From NCBI GenBank assembly GCA_964481825.1, contig CAYZUE010000011.1, positions 1-24,400 of the forward strand: a stretch of DNA of 24,400 nt, given 5' to 3'. Positions within the stretch are counted from its first letter, which is position 1; each line of letters begins with the position of its first letter. The position numbers and the translations under genes were made by a program. This document shows, one piece after another, positions 16,440 to 24,171 of this stretch. Under the pieces are notes generated by a model. That model saw only the letters and a program-made list of their open reading frames with translations, was not told the DNA's origin and searched no databases. Source of the DNA: CAYZUE01 sp964481825. Lineage in GTDB: Archaea > Hydrothermarchaeota > Hydrothermarchaeia > Hydrothermarchaeales > JALUUU01.

Positions 16440-17177
16440 CTACATGTACATGTGTTTAATTTTATCTTCTTTCATTAATCTTCTAACCAATTCTAGATCT
16501 TCAGAAGTATCAACTGACTGAGATGGTTCTTCAACTAATACAGCTTTCATCCTATAGCCATGCTCTAGAGCCCTTAAATATTCTATGTATTCAATTTTTT
16601 CATTAGGTGTAAGTTTCCAACTTGCAAATTTTAAAAGGAATTCTCTCCTAAAAGCCACAACACTGTATAATTTAAATAGCCTATCATGTTTTTTCCTTGA
16701 ATTCGAAGGGATATCACTTCTTGAAAAATACATAACCTCATTGTTTAAATTGACAACCATTTTACATTCATTAGTTTGATTTAACTGGTCAGTTTCACAC
16801 ATCAATGTGGAAATCTTTAAAGAATGGTCGTCCTTCAGGGGCTTAATCACTTTAGATATGTGCTCAGGTCTAACAAGGGGCTCATCTCCTTGAATATTAA
16901 CAATTAGGTCACAATCAATATTTTTAACAGCTTCAGCAATCCTATCTGTACCTGTTTTATGTTCCTTAGAGGTCATTATTGCTTTTCCGTCATATTTTTT
17001 AACGACGTCGCAAATTTGTCTTGTATCTGTTGCTACAAAAACCTCATCTAAATCTTTGCAAAGTAGGGTTCTTTTCATTACATGAACAATCATTGGAATG
17101 CCTTCAATTTGTTGTAAAGCTTTACCAGGAAATCTTGTAGAATCAAATCGTGCAGGTATCATTCCAAGGATTTTCAT
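16440..17177 (-). CDS. KdsB-like CMP-ulosonate synthetase, divergent sugar site
   Basis: The 245-residue protein is a clear KdsB paralogue: MIPARFDSTRFPGKAL, VATDT, TGTDRIAEAV, VNIQGDEPLVRPEHI (93-107), YFSRSDIP and SVDTSEDLELV. The nucleotide half is well kept, but the segments that hold Kdo differ: KHIGLYAY of the copy at 2162-2884 is KLYSVVAF here (H171 to L170, Y175 to V174), and ESLEQLR is EYIEYLR (Q201 to Y200). The glutamate is retained (E199). This predicts a CMP-activated ulosonic acid other than Kdo. It is 7 bp downstream of an HpcH/HpaI aldolase gene, and upstream of the 600-residue transferase. An ordinary but fast-evolving CMP-Kdo synthetase remains possible. Confidence 0.85.
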   Translation of the reverse strand: MKILGMIPARFDSTRFPGKALQQIEGIPMIVHVMKRTLLCKDLDEVFVATDTRQICDVVKKYDGKAIMTSKEHKTGTDRIAEAVKNIDCDLIVNIQGDEPLVRPEHISKVIKPLKDDHSLKISTLMCETDQLNQTNECKMVVNLNNEVMYFSRSDIPSNSRKKHDRLFKLYSVVAFRREFLLKFASWKLTPNEKIEYIEYLRALEHGYRMKAVLVEEPSQSVDTSEDLELVRRLMKEDKIKHMYM

Positions 17178-17184
17178 GGGTCCA

Positions 17185-17958
17185 TTACTCTATTATCTTA
17201 TCCAATTCTTTTTTCATATTAGAAAAATCGTTGAATAATACTGCATTATCAACTAGATAAGTAATAAATTGAATACCTATCTCAGTAAACCATTGTAATT
17301 CATTTCTATTATGAATCAAACATCCTGCCGCTTTTCCGTGGTTTCTTATTTTTTTTACACATTCTTCTAATTCTTCTTTAACTTGAATATGGTTCACTTT
17401 ACCGGGTTTTCCAATCGCTTGAGATAGATCGTAGGTTCCAATGTATATCACATCTATTTGAGGATCATTAATTATCCCTTCTAAGTTTTTCAATCCTTCA
17501 ATTCCTTCGACAATAAGCACCGTCATAGTTTCTTTATTTTCTTTAGCTGTATAATTAGAATCTAGGTTAGAATAATTACCGGCTCTTGTATATGGGCTAA
17601 ATCCTCGAATGCCAGACGGTGGATATTTAATGTAAGAAACTGCTTTTTCTCTATCATCAACTGATTCTATATTTGGAACAATAATACCATGAGCTCCAAT
17701 ATCTAAAGCTCTCAAAATATCGGATTCATTATTGCTGGGGACTCTAATTAAAGGTGAGCACTCTTCTGATTCAGCACTCCTTATCATATCTTCTGCAGTT
17801 ACAAAGTCTGTTGGGCCATGTTCCATATCTATTATTACAAAATCTAGACCAGATGCACCTAAAACATTTATTACAGAAGGTGAAGGTAGGGTGCACCAAG
17901 TTCCAATTACATAATCACCATGTGCTATTTTTCTTTTTAATTGATTTTTTTTTCTCAT
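17185..17958 (-). CDS. HpcH/HpaI-type class II pyruvate aldolase
   Basis: The 257-residue TIM-barrel protein keeps all catalytic positions of E. coli HpaI at a constant offset of two: H47 (DMEHGP), R72 (IRVP), and the metal ligands E151 and D177 (GTYDLSQAIG). Family landmarks PNIESVDDREKAV and YPPSGIRGFSPYTRA are present. These enzymes join pyruvate to an aldehyde, or cleave the product, giving 2-keto-3-deoxy or 2-keto-4-hydroxy acids. In this setting, between a HAD phosphatase gene (20 bp) and a CMP-ulosonate synthetase gene (7 bp), it could build the carbon skeleton of the ulosonic acid from pyruvate, in place of the PEP-dependent KdsA/NeuB route. That role is inferred; the aldehyde is unknown. 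Confidence 0.87.
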   Translation of the reverse strand: MRKKNQLKRKIAHGDYVIGTWCTLPSPSVINVLGASGLDFVIIDMEHGPTDFVTAEDMIRSAESEECSPLIRVPSNNESDILRALDIGAHGIIVPNIESVDDREKAVSYIKYPPSGIRGFSPYTRAGNYSNLDSNYTAKENKETMTVLIVEGIEGLKNLEGIINDPQIDVIYIGTYDLSQAIGKPGKVNHIQVKEELEECVKKIRNHGKAAGCLIHNRNELQWFTEIGIQFITYLVDNAVLFNDFSNMKKELDKIIE

Positions 17959-17978
17959 TTTAGTACCTTGTAAATTTA

Positions 17979-18746
17979 CTAAACAATTCTTATTTCTGAA
18001 ATATCATTAATAACATATTTTGTTTTTTCTAATAGTTTCTCTCTAGGATTAAGTCCCGTACATACTCCAACTGATGCCTTTATCTTAGCATTCAATCCCA
18101 TTTCTATGTCTGTTATTGCATCTCCAACCATAATTGTCTTTTCTTTTTCTATAGAAAGGTCCTTTAATATTTTATTAATCATTTCTGGTGATGGCTTACA
18201 TTCTTTCACTAAATCTGCACCAATGATATAATCCGTCTTATCTCTCAAATCAAGATAATCCATAATTAACTTTGTACGAGTATACGTATCGGTTGTTGCT
18301 ATTGCAATTTTACAAGACGATTTTACAAGATTTTCAAAAAGCTCGTACAAACCATTGATAGGTTTAATAAGTTTAGATAATTTGGAAGAGGATATCTCAT
18401 TGACTTCTTCAAAAGCGTTAAAACAGATTTTGTAAACATTATCAAAACTATATGATTCTAGATAATCTATTGCAACTTGCATTACAATCTCTCTTTTTTT
18501 AACCCCAACTGGTCCATCTTCCCTAAGTTTTTTCTCTTTTTCATCTACTCCCATTATTAAGTCCAATCTTTTTTTATGAGACAAATCAAGTTTTAATTTT
18601 TCACAAATTAACTTTGATCGTAAACTAGTCATTTGTGACCAGTAATGGTAAAGGTCCACAAGTGTACCATCCTTATCGAAAATAATGAGTTCAATATTGT
18701 TAATCTCTAAATCATCTAACCTAAAATTTACCATATTATCCCACAT
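17979..18746 (-). CDS. HAD-superfamily phosphatase, phosphoglycolate phosphatase-like
   Basis: The 255-residue protein has the four HAD motifs: IFDKDGTLVD (D24 nucleophile, D26 acid/base), ATTD (motif II), the motif III lysine in ECKPSPEMI, and MVGDAITDIEMG (motif IV). A helical cap lies between motifs I and II (about 35-125), as in C1-capped phosphoglycolate phosphatase relatives, unlike the capless KdsC. It overlaps the LdpA-like gene by 11 bases. A second ATG four codons in (18734) follows that gene's stop in the arrangement TAATATG, so the true start could be there. A role removing phosphate from an ulosonic acid or aldehyde precursor fits the context, but a repair phosphatase is also possible. 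Confidence 0.82.
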   Translation of the reverse strand: MWDNMVNFRLDDLEINNIELIIFDKDGTLVDLYHYWSQMTSLRSKLICEKLKLDLSHKKRLDLIMGVDEKEKKLREDGPVGVKKREIVMQVAIDYLESYSFDNVYKICFNAFEEVNEISSSKLSKLIKPINGLYELFENLVKSSCKIAIATTDTYTRTKLIMDYLDLRDKTDYIIGADLVKECKPSPEMINKILKDLSIEKEKTIMVGDAITDIEMGLNAKIKASVGVCTGLNPREKLLEKTKYVINDISEIRIV

Positions 18747-19728
18747 TTGCTTTGATTAATTTTTCAGCAATAGTGACTGCCTTTTTTATTAAATCTAAAT
18801 CATTTTCAAAATTCTTTTTTTCAATATATTTTGATAAGATTTTTCTTGCATGAGTTCCGATAGCAATTCCATTAATCGTAACTCCACATAAATCTGCCAA
18901 TTCTCTAGTTTTACTATTAGTTCCACCAGATGCAATAATCGCTGTAGAAATTTTATTTTTTCGTATAATATCTGCAATGGCGATTGCTTGTAATGTAGTG
19001 TTATGATCATCATTTCCCCCACTCATAGGAACACCATCAGCTTGGATTACTAACCGTTCGCCTGTTATTTCCTTTGCTTTATTAATTCTCTTTATCAAAT
19101 GTTGATTAGATAAAAAGTTTCTGTCTATACACATGCTTATAAAATTATTTGGGATTAAAGAATCAATTATCTTCCAGTCATTAAACACTTCTTTGTCATT
19201 GAGTGTAATTGCGTGCAATTCTAATGTTTCAGCCCCATACTTAATACATTTGGGAAGGATTTTATTAAAATCTATTTTTTTATGATAAAAACTAATTGCT
19301 TCGGTATTACATACGTTTAAACATTTTTCACATCCAATGCACCTGAATTCTTTAACATTAAAATCATTCGTTATCGCTTTTTGAGGGCAAACTTTTAAAC
19401 AATTCCCACAAGATTCACATTTTAAAGAGTTGATTATTGCTTTTTGCACATGTGGATCTCCTTTTAAACCAACGCTTACAGTGATAAAAGGTCGCAATTT
19501 TATTTTTCTACCTAATCTTGAAGAAAGTTGCATTGCTTTATTAATGCCTTTTACTGCACTCTTCACAACTTCAACATTAGCAGAAACATCTATTGCGGTT
19601 GTTCCTGCAAGAGTATATATCAGAGCTAATTTTCTAACTTCTTCAGGGTCTTCATTACCTGCACCGCAAACAACTTTAAAATATTGATTTTTGTCAATTT
19701 TATTTTTTAATTCTTCATATCTTCCCAT
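18736..19728 (-). CDS. LdpA-like double [4Fe-4S] protein
   Basis: The 330-residue protein begins with KVVCGAGNEDPEEVRKLALIYTLAGTTAIDVSANVEVV-like sequence (18-55), recalling the N-terminal part of LdpA, an iron-sulfur protein known from the cyanobacterial circadian system. Two ferredoxin motifs follow: C104, C107, C110, C114 and C130, C133, C136, C140. Residues 150-330 look like a TIM-barrel half, with ADGVPMSGGNDDHNTT and IIASGGTNSKTRELA suggestive of a phosphate-binding strand. It lies 14 bp after the aldolase/GT42-like gene and overlaps the phosphatase gene. A redox or dehydration step in the sugar pathway is possible, but I do not know a function for this family outside cyanobacteria. The start ATG at 19728 has a GGTG site 8 nt upstream. 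Confidence 0.65.
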   Translation of the reverse strand: MGRYEELKNKIDKNQYFKVVCGAGNEDPEEVRKLALIYTLAGTTAIDVSANVEVVKSAVKGINKAMQLSSRLGRKIKLRPFITVSVGLKGDPHVQKAIINSLKCESCGNCLKVCPQKAITNDFNVKEFRCIGCEKCLNVCNTEAISFYHKKIDFNKILPKCIKYGAETLELHAITLNDKEVFNDWKIIDSLIPNNFISMCIDRNFLSNQHLIKRINKAKEITGERLVIQADGVPMSGGNDDHNTTLQAIAIADIIRKNKISTAIIASGGTNSKTRELADLCGVTINGIAIGTHARKILSKYIEKKNFENDLDLIKKAVTIAEKLIKANVG

Positions 19729-19742
19729 AAAAAAGCACCATT

Positions 19743-21458
19743 CTATATATAATTGTCAATGCCTTTGTAAAACATTTTATGGCTTGTTGGGGTAATTATA
19801 TTAAGTCCCTCTTTATTATTTTTCGTTAAATATTTATCTATTTGTTTTAACAAACGTTCGTTCCAATCGTGCTTTTCCGTCAATAATCGCACATCTTCAG
19901 ATTCACCCTGCTCCTTGTAAAAATGCGTGGAATAATGTGTGGAATCTTTATAGCCATCCATCCCAGCTATAAAAATTCTTTTTGCTCCCATAACAGCTGC
20001 AACAGCTATCAACAAAACTGATATTGTTCTGCAGTTGGACAAAATTACCCCATTTATGATATCAAAATCTGTTAGTTCGGGTGAATGAATAATCATTTCA
20101 TAATCCTTATCAGGATTTTTATATTCTTTGATAAAATTGTCTTGAAAAGTATTTGATATTAATAATTTTGATTTGTTATCTACAGTGTTTACATAATTAA
20201 GGAATCTTTTTTTGTTACTGAATGCATGATAATCTGGAACGTATAGACCACCCAAGAAATTTGCACCCATTATAATAGGGTTAGTTTTTTCAATAAAATA
20301 GTCAATCTTTTTTTTATGCTCTTTCAGTGTCGGGCCATTGGCAAGGATTAAAAAATCTTTTCCTATATGCCTATCTAGGTATAATACTCTAATTTTATCA
20401 ATTTTTTTTAAGAAATCATTATGTTCTTCACTTTCATCATAAGTGCGTGTTGAGATACTTGAACCCACAAATCCACTATTAATTATTGATTGCATAACTT
20501 CTTCATTGAAACCAATAGGATTAATTTCTCTAACAATCTCCAGTGCCTTCCAAATATCATCAATGGTAAATTCTCGATAATCAATCATGGTTTTTGAATA
20601 ATATGGGTGCAACTTGAAAATTCCTGATAACATATATGGTAAACCATATCCCCATTGTAGAGATCTATGTAAGCTATAAAAATATCGGTCTATTAAATCT
20701 AAAATAGGGAGAACATTATACTTTTTATTATTCAAAGTTCTTTCAAGATAAGATATGAGGGCTTCAATTGGTAAATTTCCCGCGCCTCTCCCCATTCCAA
20801 AAATTGTTCCGTCTACGATACTCACTTTATTTTTGATGGCTTCTAGGGTATTTGCAAATGCAAGCTGTAGATTATTATGTGCATGAAAACCAATCTTTTT
20901 TTCTGAGGGTGAAAGTCTGTTTATCATATCTTTAATATCACTAGGCAATAATGAACCATAGCTATCAGCAAAATAAACATAATCAACGTGTGAACTTTCT
21001 AACGCTTTGTTAATTTTAATAAAATCACTTTCAGTATAATTGACAATTCCCATTAGTTGAATCGAAGTTATATACCCTTTATCCTTAATATTATCGCAGA
21101 GTTCTAATCCAGCTAAAACTTTATCTTTATTAGATGCCACGCGATATAGATCTACACAGCTGTCAGACTTTGCTGGGATGTCTTCAATATCAATTTTCCC
21201 GAAATCCACCATTAACGAAATTTGTGATCCTGAAATATTTTTATTAGCTTCTTCGATTACGTGTTCAGGGGTAAATCTCCATATTCCATACTGATTTGGA
21301 TTAAAATACTTCTCTGAACTCCTAAATCCAAGCTCTATGATGTCTATGCCTGATTTTGATATAGATTTGTACAATTCTCTAACTACTTCATCTTCAAATT
21401 TCCAGTTATTCAAATATCCACCATCACGGATAGTGCAGTCAAGTATTTTTGTATCCAT
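19743..21458 (-). CDS. DRE-TIM aldolase fused to a GT42/DUF115-like domain
   Basis: The protein is 571 residues from the ATG at 21458; a TTG one codon earlier is the alternative, and GAGGT lies 10 nt before the ATG. Residues 1-290 are a DRE-TIM metallolyase of the 4-hydroxy-2-oxovalerate aldolase kind, with LDCTIRDGGYLNNW (R11, D12), HAHNN (H192, H194) and GMGRGAGN. DmpG has His where this has Tyr (DGGY), as in other sugar-locus members that I recall. Residues 365-571 form a Rossmann-type domain with ILANGPTLK, MGAN, RIFIAGMDGY and a late EKHDWNERLL (H530) before NIITPTS. This matches the order of GNGPSLK, RCNQ, GIDFY and HSKNTD in the CstII sialyltransferase, and the DUF115 fold. It heads the second operon. 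The domain may transfer a CMP-ulosonate; MptE-like activity is the alternative. Confidence 0.78.
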   Translation of the reverse strand: MDTKILDCTIRDGGYLNNWKFEDEVVRELYKSISKSGIDIIELGFRSSEKYFNPNQYGIWRFTPEHVIEEANKNISGSQISLMVDFGKIDIEDIPAKSDSCVDLYRVASNKDKVLAGLELCDNIKDKGYITSIQLMGIVNYTESDFIKINKALESSHVDYVYFADSYGSLLPSDIKDMINRLSPSEKKIGFHAHNNLQLAFANTLEAIKNKVSIVDGTIFGMGRGAGNLPIEALISYLERTLNNKKYNVLPILDLIDRYFYSLHRSLQWGYGLPYMLSGIFKLHPYYSKTMIDYREFTIDDIWKALEIVREINPIGFNEEVMQSIINSGFVGSSISTRTYDESEEHNDFLKKIDKIRVLYLDRHIGKDFLILANGPTLKEHKKKIDYFIEKTNPIIMGANFLGGLYVPDYHAFSNKKRFLNYVNTVDNKSKLLISNTFQDNFIKEYKNPDKDYEMIIHSPELTDFDIINGVILSNCRTISVLLIAVAAVMGAKRIFIAGMDGYKDSTHYSTHFYKEQGESEDVRLLTEKHDWNERLLKQIDKYLTKNNKEGLNIITPTSHKMFYKGIDNYI

Positions 21459-21521
21459 CAAATATCTACCTCGGCTTCTTTCATTCTATGTTTCTTTGAA
21501 AGAGTATTACCACATGATAAT

Positions 21522-21551
21522 CCTTTACGGTAAAGGGTGTTACAATAACAC
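21522..21551. promoter_or_regulatory. Tandem palindromes upstream of the ulosonate operon
   Basis: Two adjacent perfect inverted repeats lie in the 160-bp gap: CCTTTAC-G-GTAAAGG (21522-21536) and GTGTTA-CAA-TAACAC (21537-21551). Read toward the operon, a TATA-like tract (TTTAAAAAAATA, about 21555-21566) lies just upstream, so the palindromes would overlap the predicted start of transcription, as expected of an operator. The minus-strand string AACACCCTTTA also occurs upstream of kdsC within its own palindrome. Confidence 0.5.
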
Positions 21552-21618
21552 TGTATTTTTTTAAAGCTTAAAGGATGTTGATGAATCGAGTTGTTATCGG
21601 TAAAGATTAAAAGAACTT

Positions 21619-23202
21619 TCATTCAATCACCATCCCAGTATCGTATTCAATTTCTAATTGATTTTTCCTCCTTCTCTTTGCTAAGAAAGCTGCTATCATA
21701 ACACAAAATTTTTCAAAATACAAGAAATTAAAGAAATTGAACTTAAATCTAATACTTACAATATACCTAAAAAATCTAGCTATCAACCCCTTTCTATTAA
21801 TAAACCCAAAAAAGTGGGCTTTAATGAATTTTAACTGTTCATATTCCTTATAATCTGGAAACCATGAATTCTTTTTATAAGTAATATAACCCGATGCTTC
21901 GGAATAATCTTCATTATTTGCCCAATCCTCTAGCCTACTAGGTTCATAAATAGTATATTTTTCCTTTGCATCCTCATAAATAGGGGATCCAGGATACGGT
22001 CTAAAAGGAAATATTACTAAGTCATGGTTCTTTTTAATCTTTGCAATTTTTAGAACTAATCTATAAGTATCTCTAAGGTCTTCTTTTGTTTCACTTGGAA
22101 GTCCAACAATGAAACTGTATTTCGCTAATATATCTGTTTTTGATAGGACTTCTGCTGATCGCAATGTATTTTCAACGTTAATTCCTTTATTGATATAATC
22201 TAACATTCTCTGAGAACCACATTCAGCACCCATTACTGCAATAACTAAACCATTTTTTTCTAATCTCTTAGCTAAGTTCACAGTAATATAATCATCATTG
22301 AAGTAGTTGACCCGGAGACTAGCTCTCCAATAAAAATGTAGATTCCTTTTTTCAATCAAATCTAAGAATTGAAGCAATCTTTTTTTGTTCAAAAAAAAAT
22401 CTTCATCTATGAACCAGAAACTATTGGCATTATAATTTTTTTGAAGGTACTCTATCCTGTCTACAATATCTTCAGCAGATTTAAAACGATACTTCCTATT
22501 TAATATTACATTTATACAAAATCTACATTTGTTTACACAACCCATTCCCGTTAAAATTGGAAAAAATATTATTTCTCCCTGTTGAGACAAATACTCTGTG
22601 AATACAAAACTATTCTTTGAGTATCTATCACTATCTATTAAGGAAAAATCAAAAAAAGGAAGTTTTGAGAGGTCATCTGGGACATATTTTGATGTTTTAA
22701 CAATCTTCCCTCTGGATTTAAAATATAATCCTGGAATCTTAGTAAGATCACCACCATTAGTTAATGTATTCACAAGTTGAGTAATAGTCTGTGTGGCTTC
22801 ATTCACCACTACTATATCAACATTGTTATCACTTACTGTTTGTTCTGGGAACAAAGTTGGATGAAACCCTCCCCAGATGATACATAAGTCTGGAAATTTA
22901 TTTTTAATTTCTTTTGTTACTTTATAAGCTAGAGGAACTTGATTTGTCATAACTGAAAAACCAATACACACTGTGTCATTGTTTACCGCATTGTTGATTT
23001 CATCTATCCATTCGTTGACATCGTATAGATTACCATCAATTATTTTTATATCATATCCACTTTTCTTAAGAATTGTACCAAATAACATAACAGCAGCAAA
23101 TGGATATGGCGGTACTTTAGGATATGGTGGTGCCCAACCTTCTTCTGTAGGTTCCCATAAAGATGGACTAACCAATATAACATTCTTCTTTTTTAGGTTC
23201 AT
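21619..23202 (-). CDS. B12-binding radical SAM protein
   Basis: The 527-residue protein has a cobalamin-binding-like domain at residues 1-170 (WGGFHPTLFPEQ, VVVNEA) and a radical SAM domain with C222, C226 and C229 (GMGCVNKCRFC). IVGLPSETKEDL and PFRPYPGSPIYED are landmarks of the class B fold. As in the enzyme at 10717-12162, no DxHxxG motif is present (IIDGNLYD). The last 90 residues are hydrophobic and basic (FRYIVSIRFKFNFFNFLYF), which may place it at the membrane and fits a lipid or lipid-linked substrate. It is transcribed alone, 160 bp upstream of the ulosonate operon and in the same direction. The start has only a weak ribosome binding site. The substrate is unknown. Confidence 0.85.
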   Translation of the reverse strand: MNLKKKNVILVSPSLWEPTEEGWAPPYPKVPPYPFAAVMLFGTILKKSGYDIKIIDGNLYDVNEWIDEINNAVNNDTVCIGFSVMTNQVPLAYKVTKEIKNKFPDLCIIWGGFHPTLFPEQTVSDNNVDIVVVNEATQTITQLVNTLTNGGDLTKIPGLYFKSRGKIVKTSKYVPDDLSKLPFFDFSLIDSDRYSKNSFVFTEYLSQQGEIIFFPILTGMGCVNKCRFCINVILNRKYRFKSAEDIVDRIEYLQKNYNANSFWFIDEDFFLNKKRLLQFLDLIEKRNLHFYWRASLRVNYFNDDYITVNLAKRLEKNGLVIAVMGAECGSQRMLDYINKGINVENTLRSAEVLSKTDILAKYSFIVGLPSETKEDLRDTYRLVLKIAKIKKNHDLVIFPFRPYPGSPIYEDAKEKYTIYEPSRLEDWANNEDYSEASGYITYKKNSWFPDYKEYEQLKFIKAHFFGFINRKGLIARFFRYIVSIRFKFNFFNFLYFEKFCVMIAAFLAKRRRKNQLEIEYDTGMVIE

Positions 23203-23468
23203 TTACAGTTCCATTATCAATTTAACAATGATATGATTATATGAACATTTGTATCAAATTTAATTTCTAGGAGTGCTTTTCAAGTTTTTTTAATGAGTTT
23301 TATTATTTAATACCTCACCTTTTTCACTTTAATAAAAATTAGTTACTTTTTCTCTATATTATCAATAAAATTCTAATCCCTAAAATCTGCAGGATTTTTA
23401 TCATGTTGGCTTATCGATTTTACAGTGGAAAAACCCATTGGACGGGTAGCAGAATAAAAAGGAGCCTC

Positions 23469-23723
23469 TTATCCATATTTAATTTTAAAAATTATGATTA
23501 TAAGTGATAATGATAATACAACTGCATTTGCGACTATGATAGGCCAGGATAAAATCATGATACCATATATAAGCCATAAGAATACACCTGTGCATAAAAT
23601 CGCGTACATTTTTAAACTAATATCTTTTGTAGACTTTGTTTTCCAAATTTGTATAATCTGGGGGATAAATGCAATTGTCGTTATTGTAGCTGCTATAAAC
23701 CCAATAACTGTAATGAAATCCAC
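23469..23723 (-). CDS. SemiSWEET (PQ-loop) sugar transporter
   Basis: The 84-residue protein has three membrane helices (about 4-23, 38-56, 61-79) and the PQ-loop signature FIPQIIQIWKTKSTKDIS (PQ at 21-22), which mark the SemiSWEET family; these act as dimers and move mono- or disaccharides by facilitated diffusion. The start is GTG at 23723, giving MDFITVIGFIAATITT, just where family members start. There is no Shine-Dalgarno, and the AT-rich ATTATA tract about 20-30 nt upstream would fit a leaderless transcript. It stands alone downstream of nothing obvious, near the glycan genes. The substrate cannot be read from the sequence. Confidence 0.88.
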   Translation of the reverse strand: MDFITVIGFIAATITTIAFIPQIIQIWKTKSTKDISLKMYAILCTGVFLWLIYGIMILSWPIIVANAVVLSLSLIIIIFKIKYG

Positions 23724-23974
23724 AAAGTAAGGATATTGTATAATATTTTAATATTTTGCGGTGCTCTATAATCATTCTTTTTGCGGTATTTTTTTAAATA
23801 ATGATTAGATTCGGCAACAAAAACGTGGAAAATTGTTGGTATCATTTCTATCAGAGTTTCACCTTGTTTCTCAAAGGTCAAAAGGGATAGGTTTTGAACA
23901 AGCATAGCCTGCTTAAATTCAATTTTTTTTAGTTCTTCCAGTACAAGAGGGAGTTTGGGATGGCTAACAATATC
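23693..23974 (-). other. Unidentified open frame, possibly a gene remnant
   Basis: The stretch between the SemiSWEET start and 24171 (about 450 bp) has no clear gene. One minus-strand frame stays open from 23974 to 23693, with a possible ATG at 23905; its 93 codons are rich in charged residues (LVLEELKKIEFKQAML, FHVFVAESNHYLKKYRKK), have protein-like composition, and overlap the first 31 bases of the SemiSWEET gene in another frame. I recognise no family and see no ribosome binding site. A plus-strand frame at 23959-24073 overlaps part of it. This may be the leftover of a decayed gene. Confidence 0.2.
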
Positions 23975-24171
23975 TCATTTTTAGCATACTCTATAGTTAT
24001 TATGACTTTTGAATGGGGAAGACTACCAAGCATTGAAGGAATAACTAACATTGGAAAAAAAGGTCCAATCTAGGTGTTGGCCATTAGATTTAAATTTGAG
24101 GAAATCAATTTAATCCCAATTGATTGATAGTAAGTGTGCAAGATGACCATTTTATACAGAAAGGGACTAAA

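Noticed and set aside
17979..18746. Replacement KdsC for the disrupted gene
   Set aside because: It has a helical cap domain, unlike capless KdsC, and belongs to the other operon; substitution cannot be excluded but nothing in the sequence supports it.
23959..24073. Short plus-strand frame of about 37 codons beginning MANNISF
   Set aside because: No ribosome binding site, overlaps an opposite-strand frame, no family resemblance.
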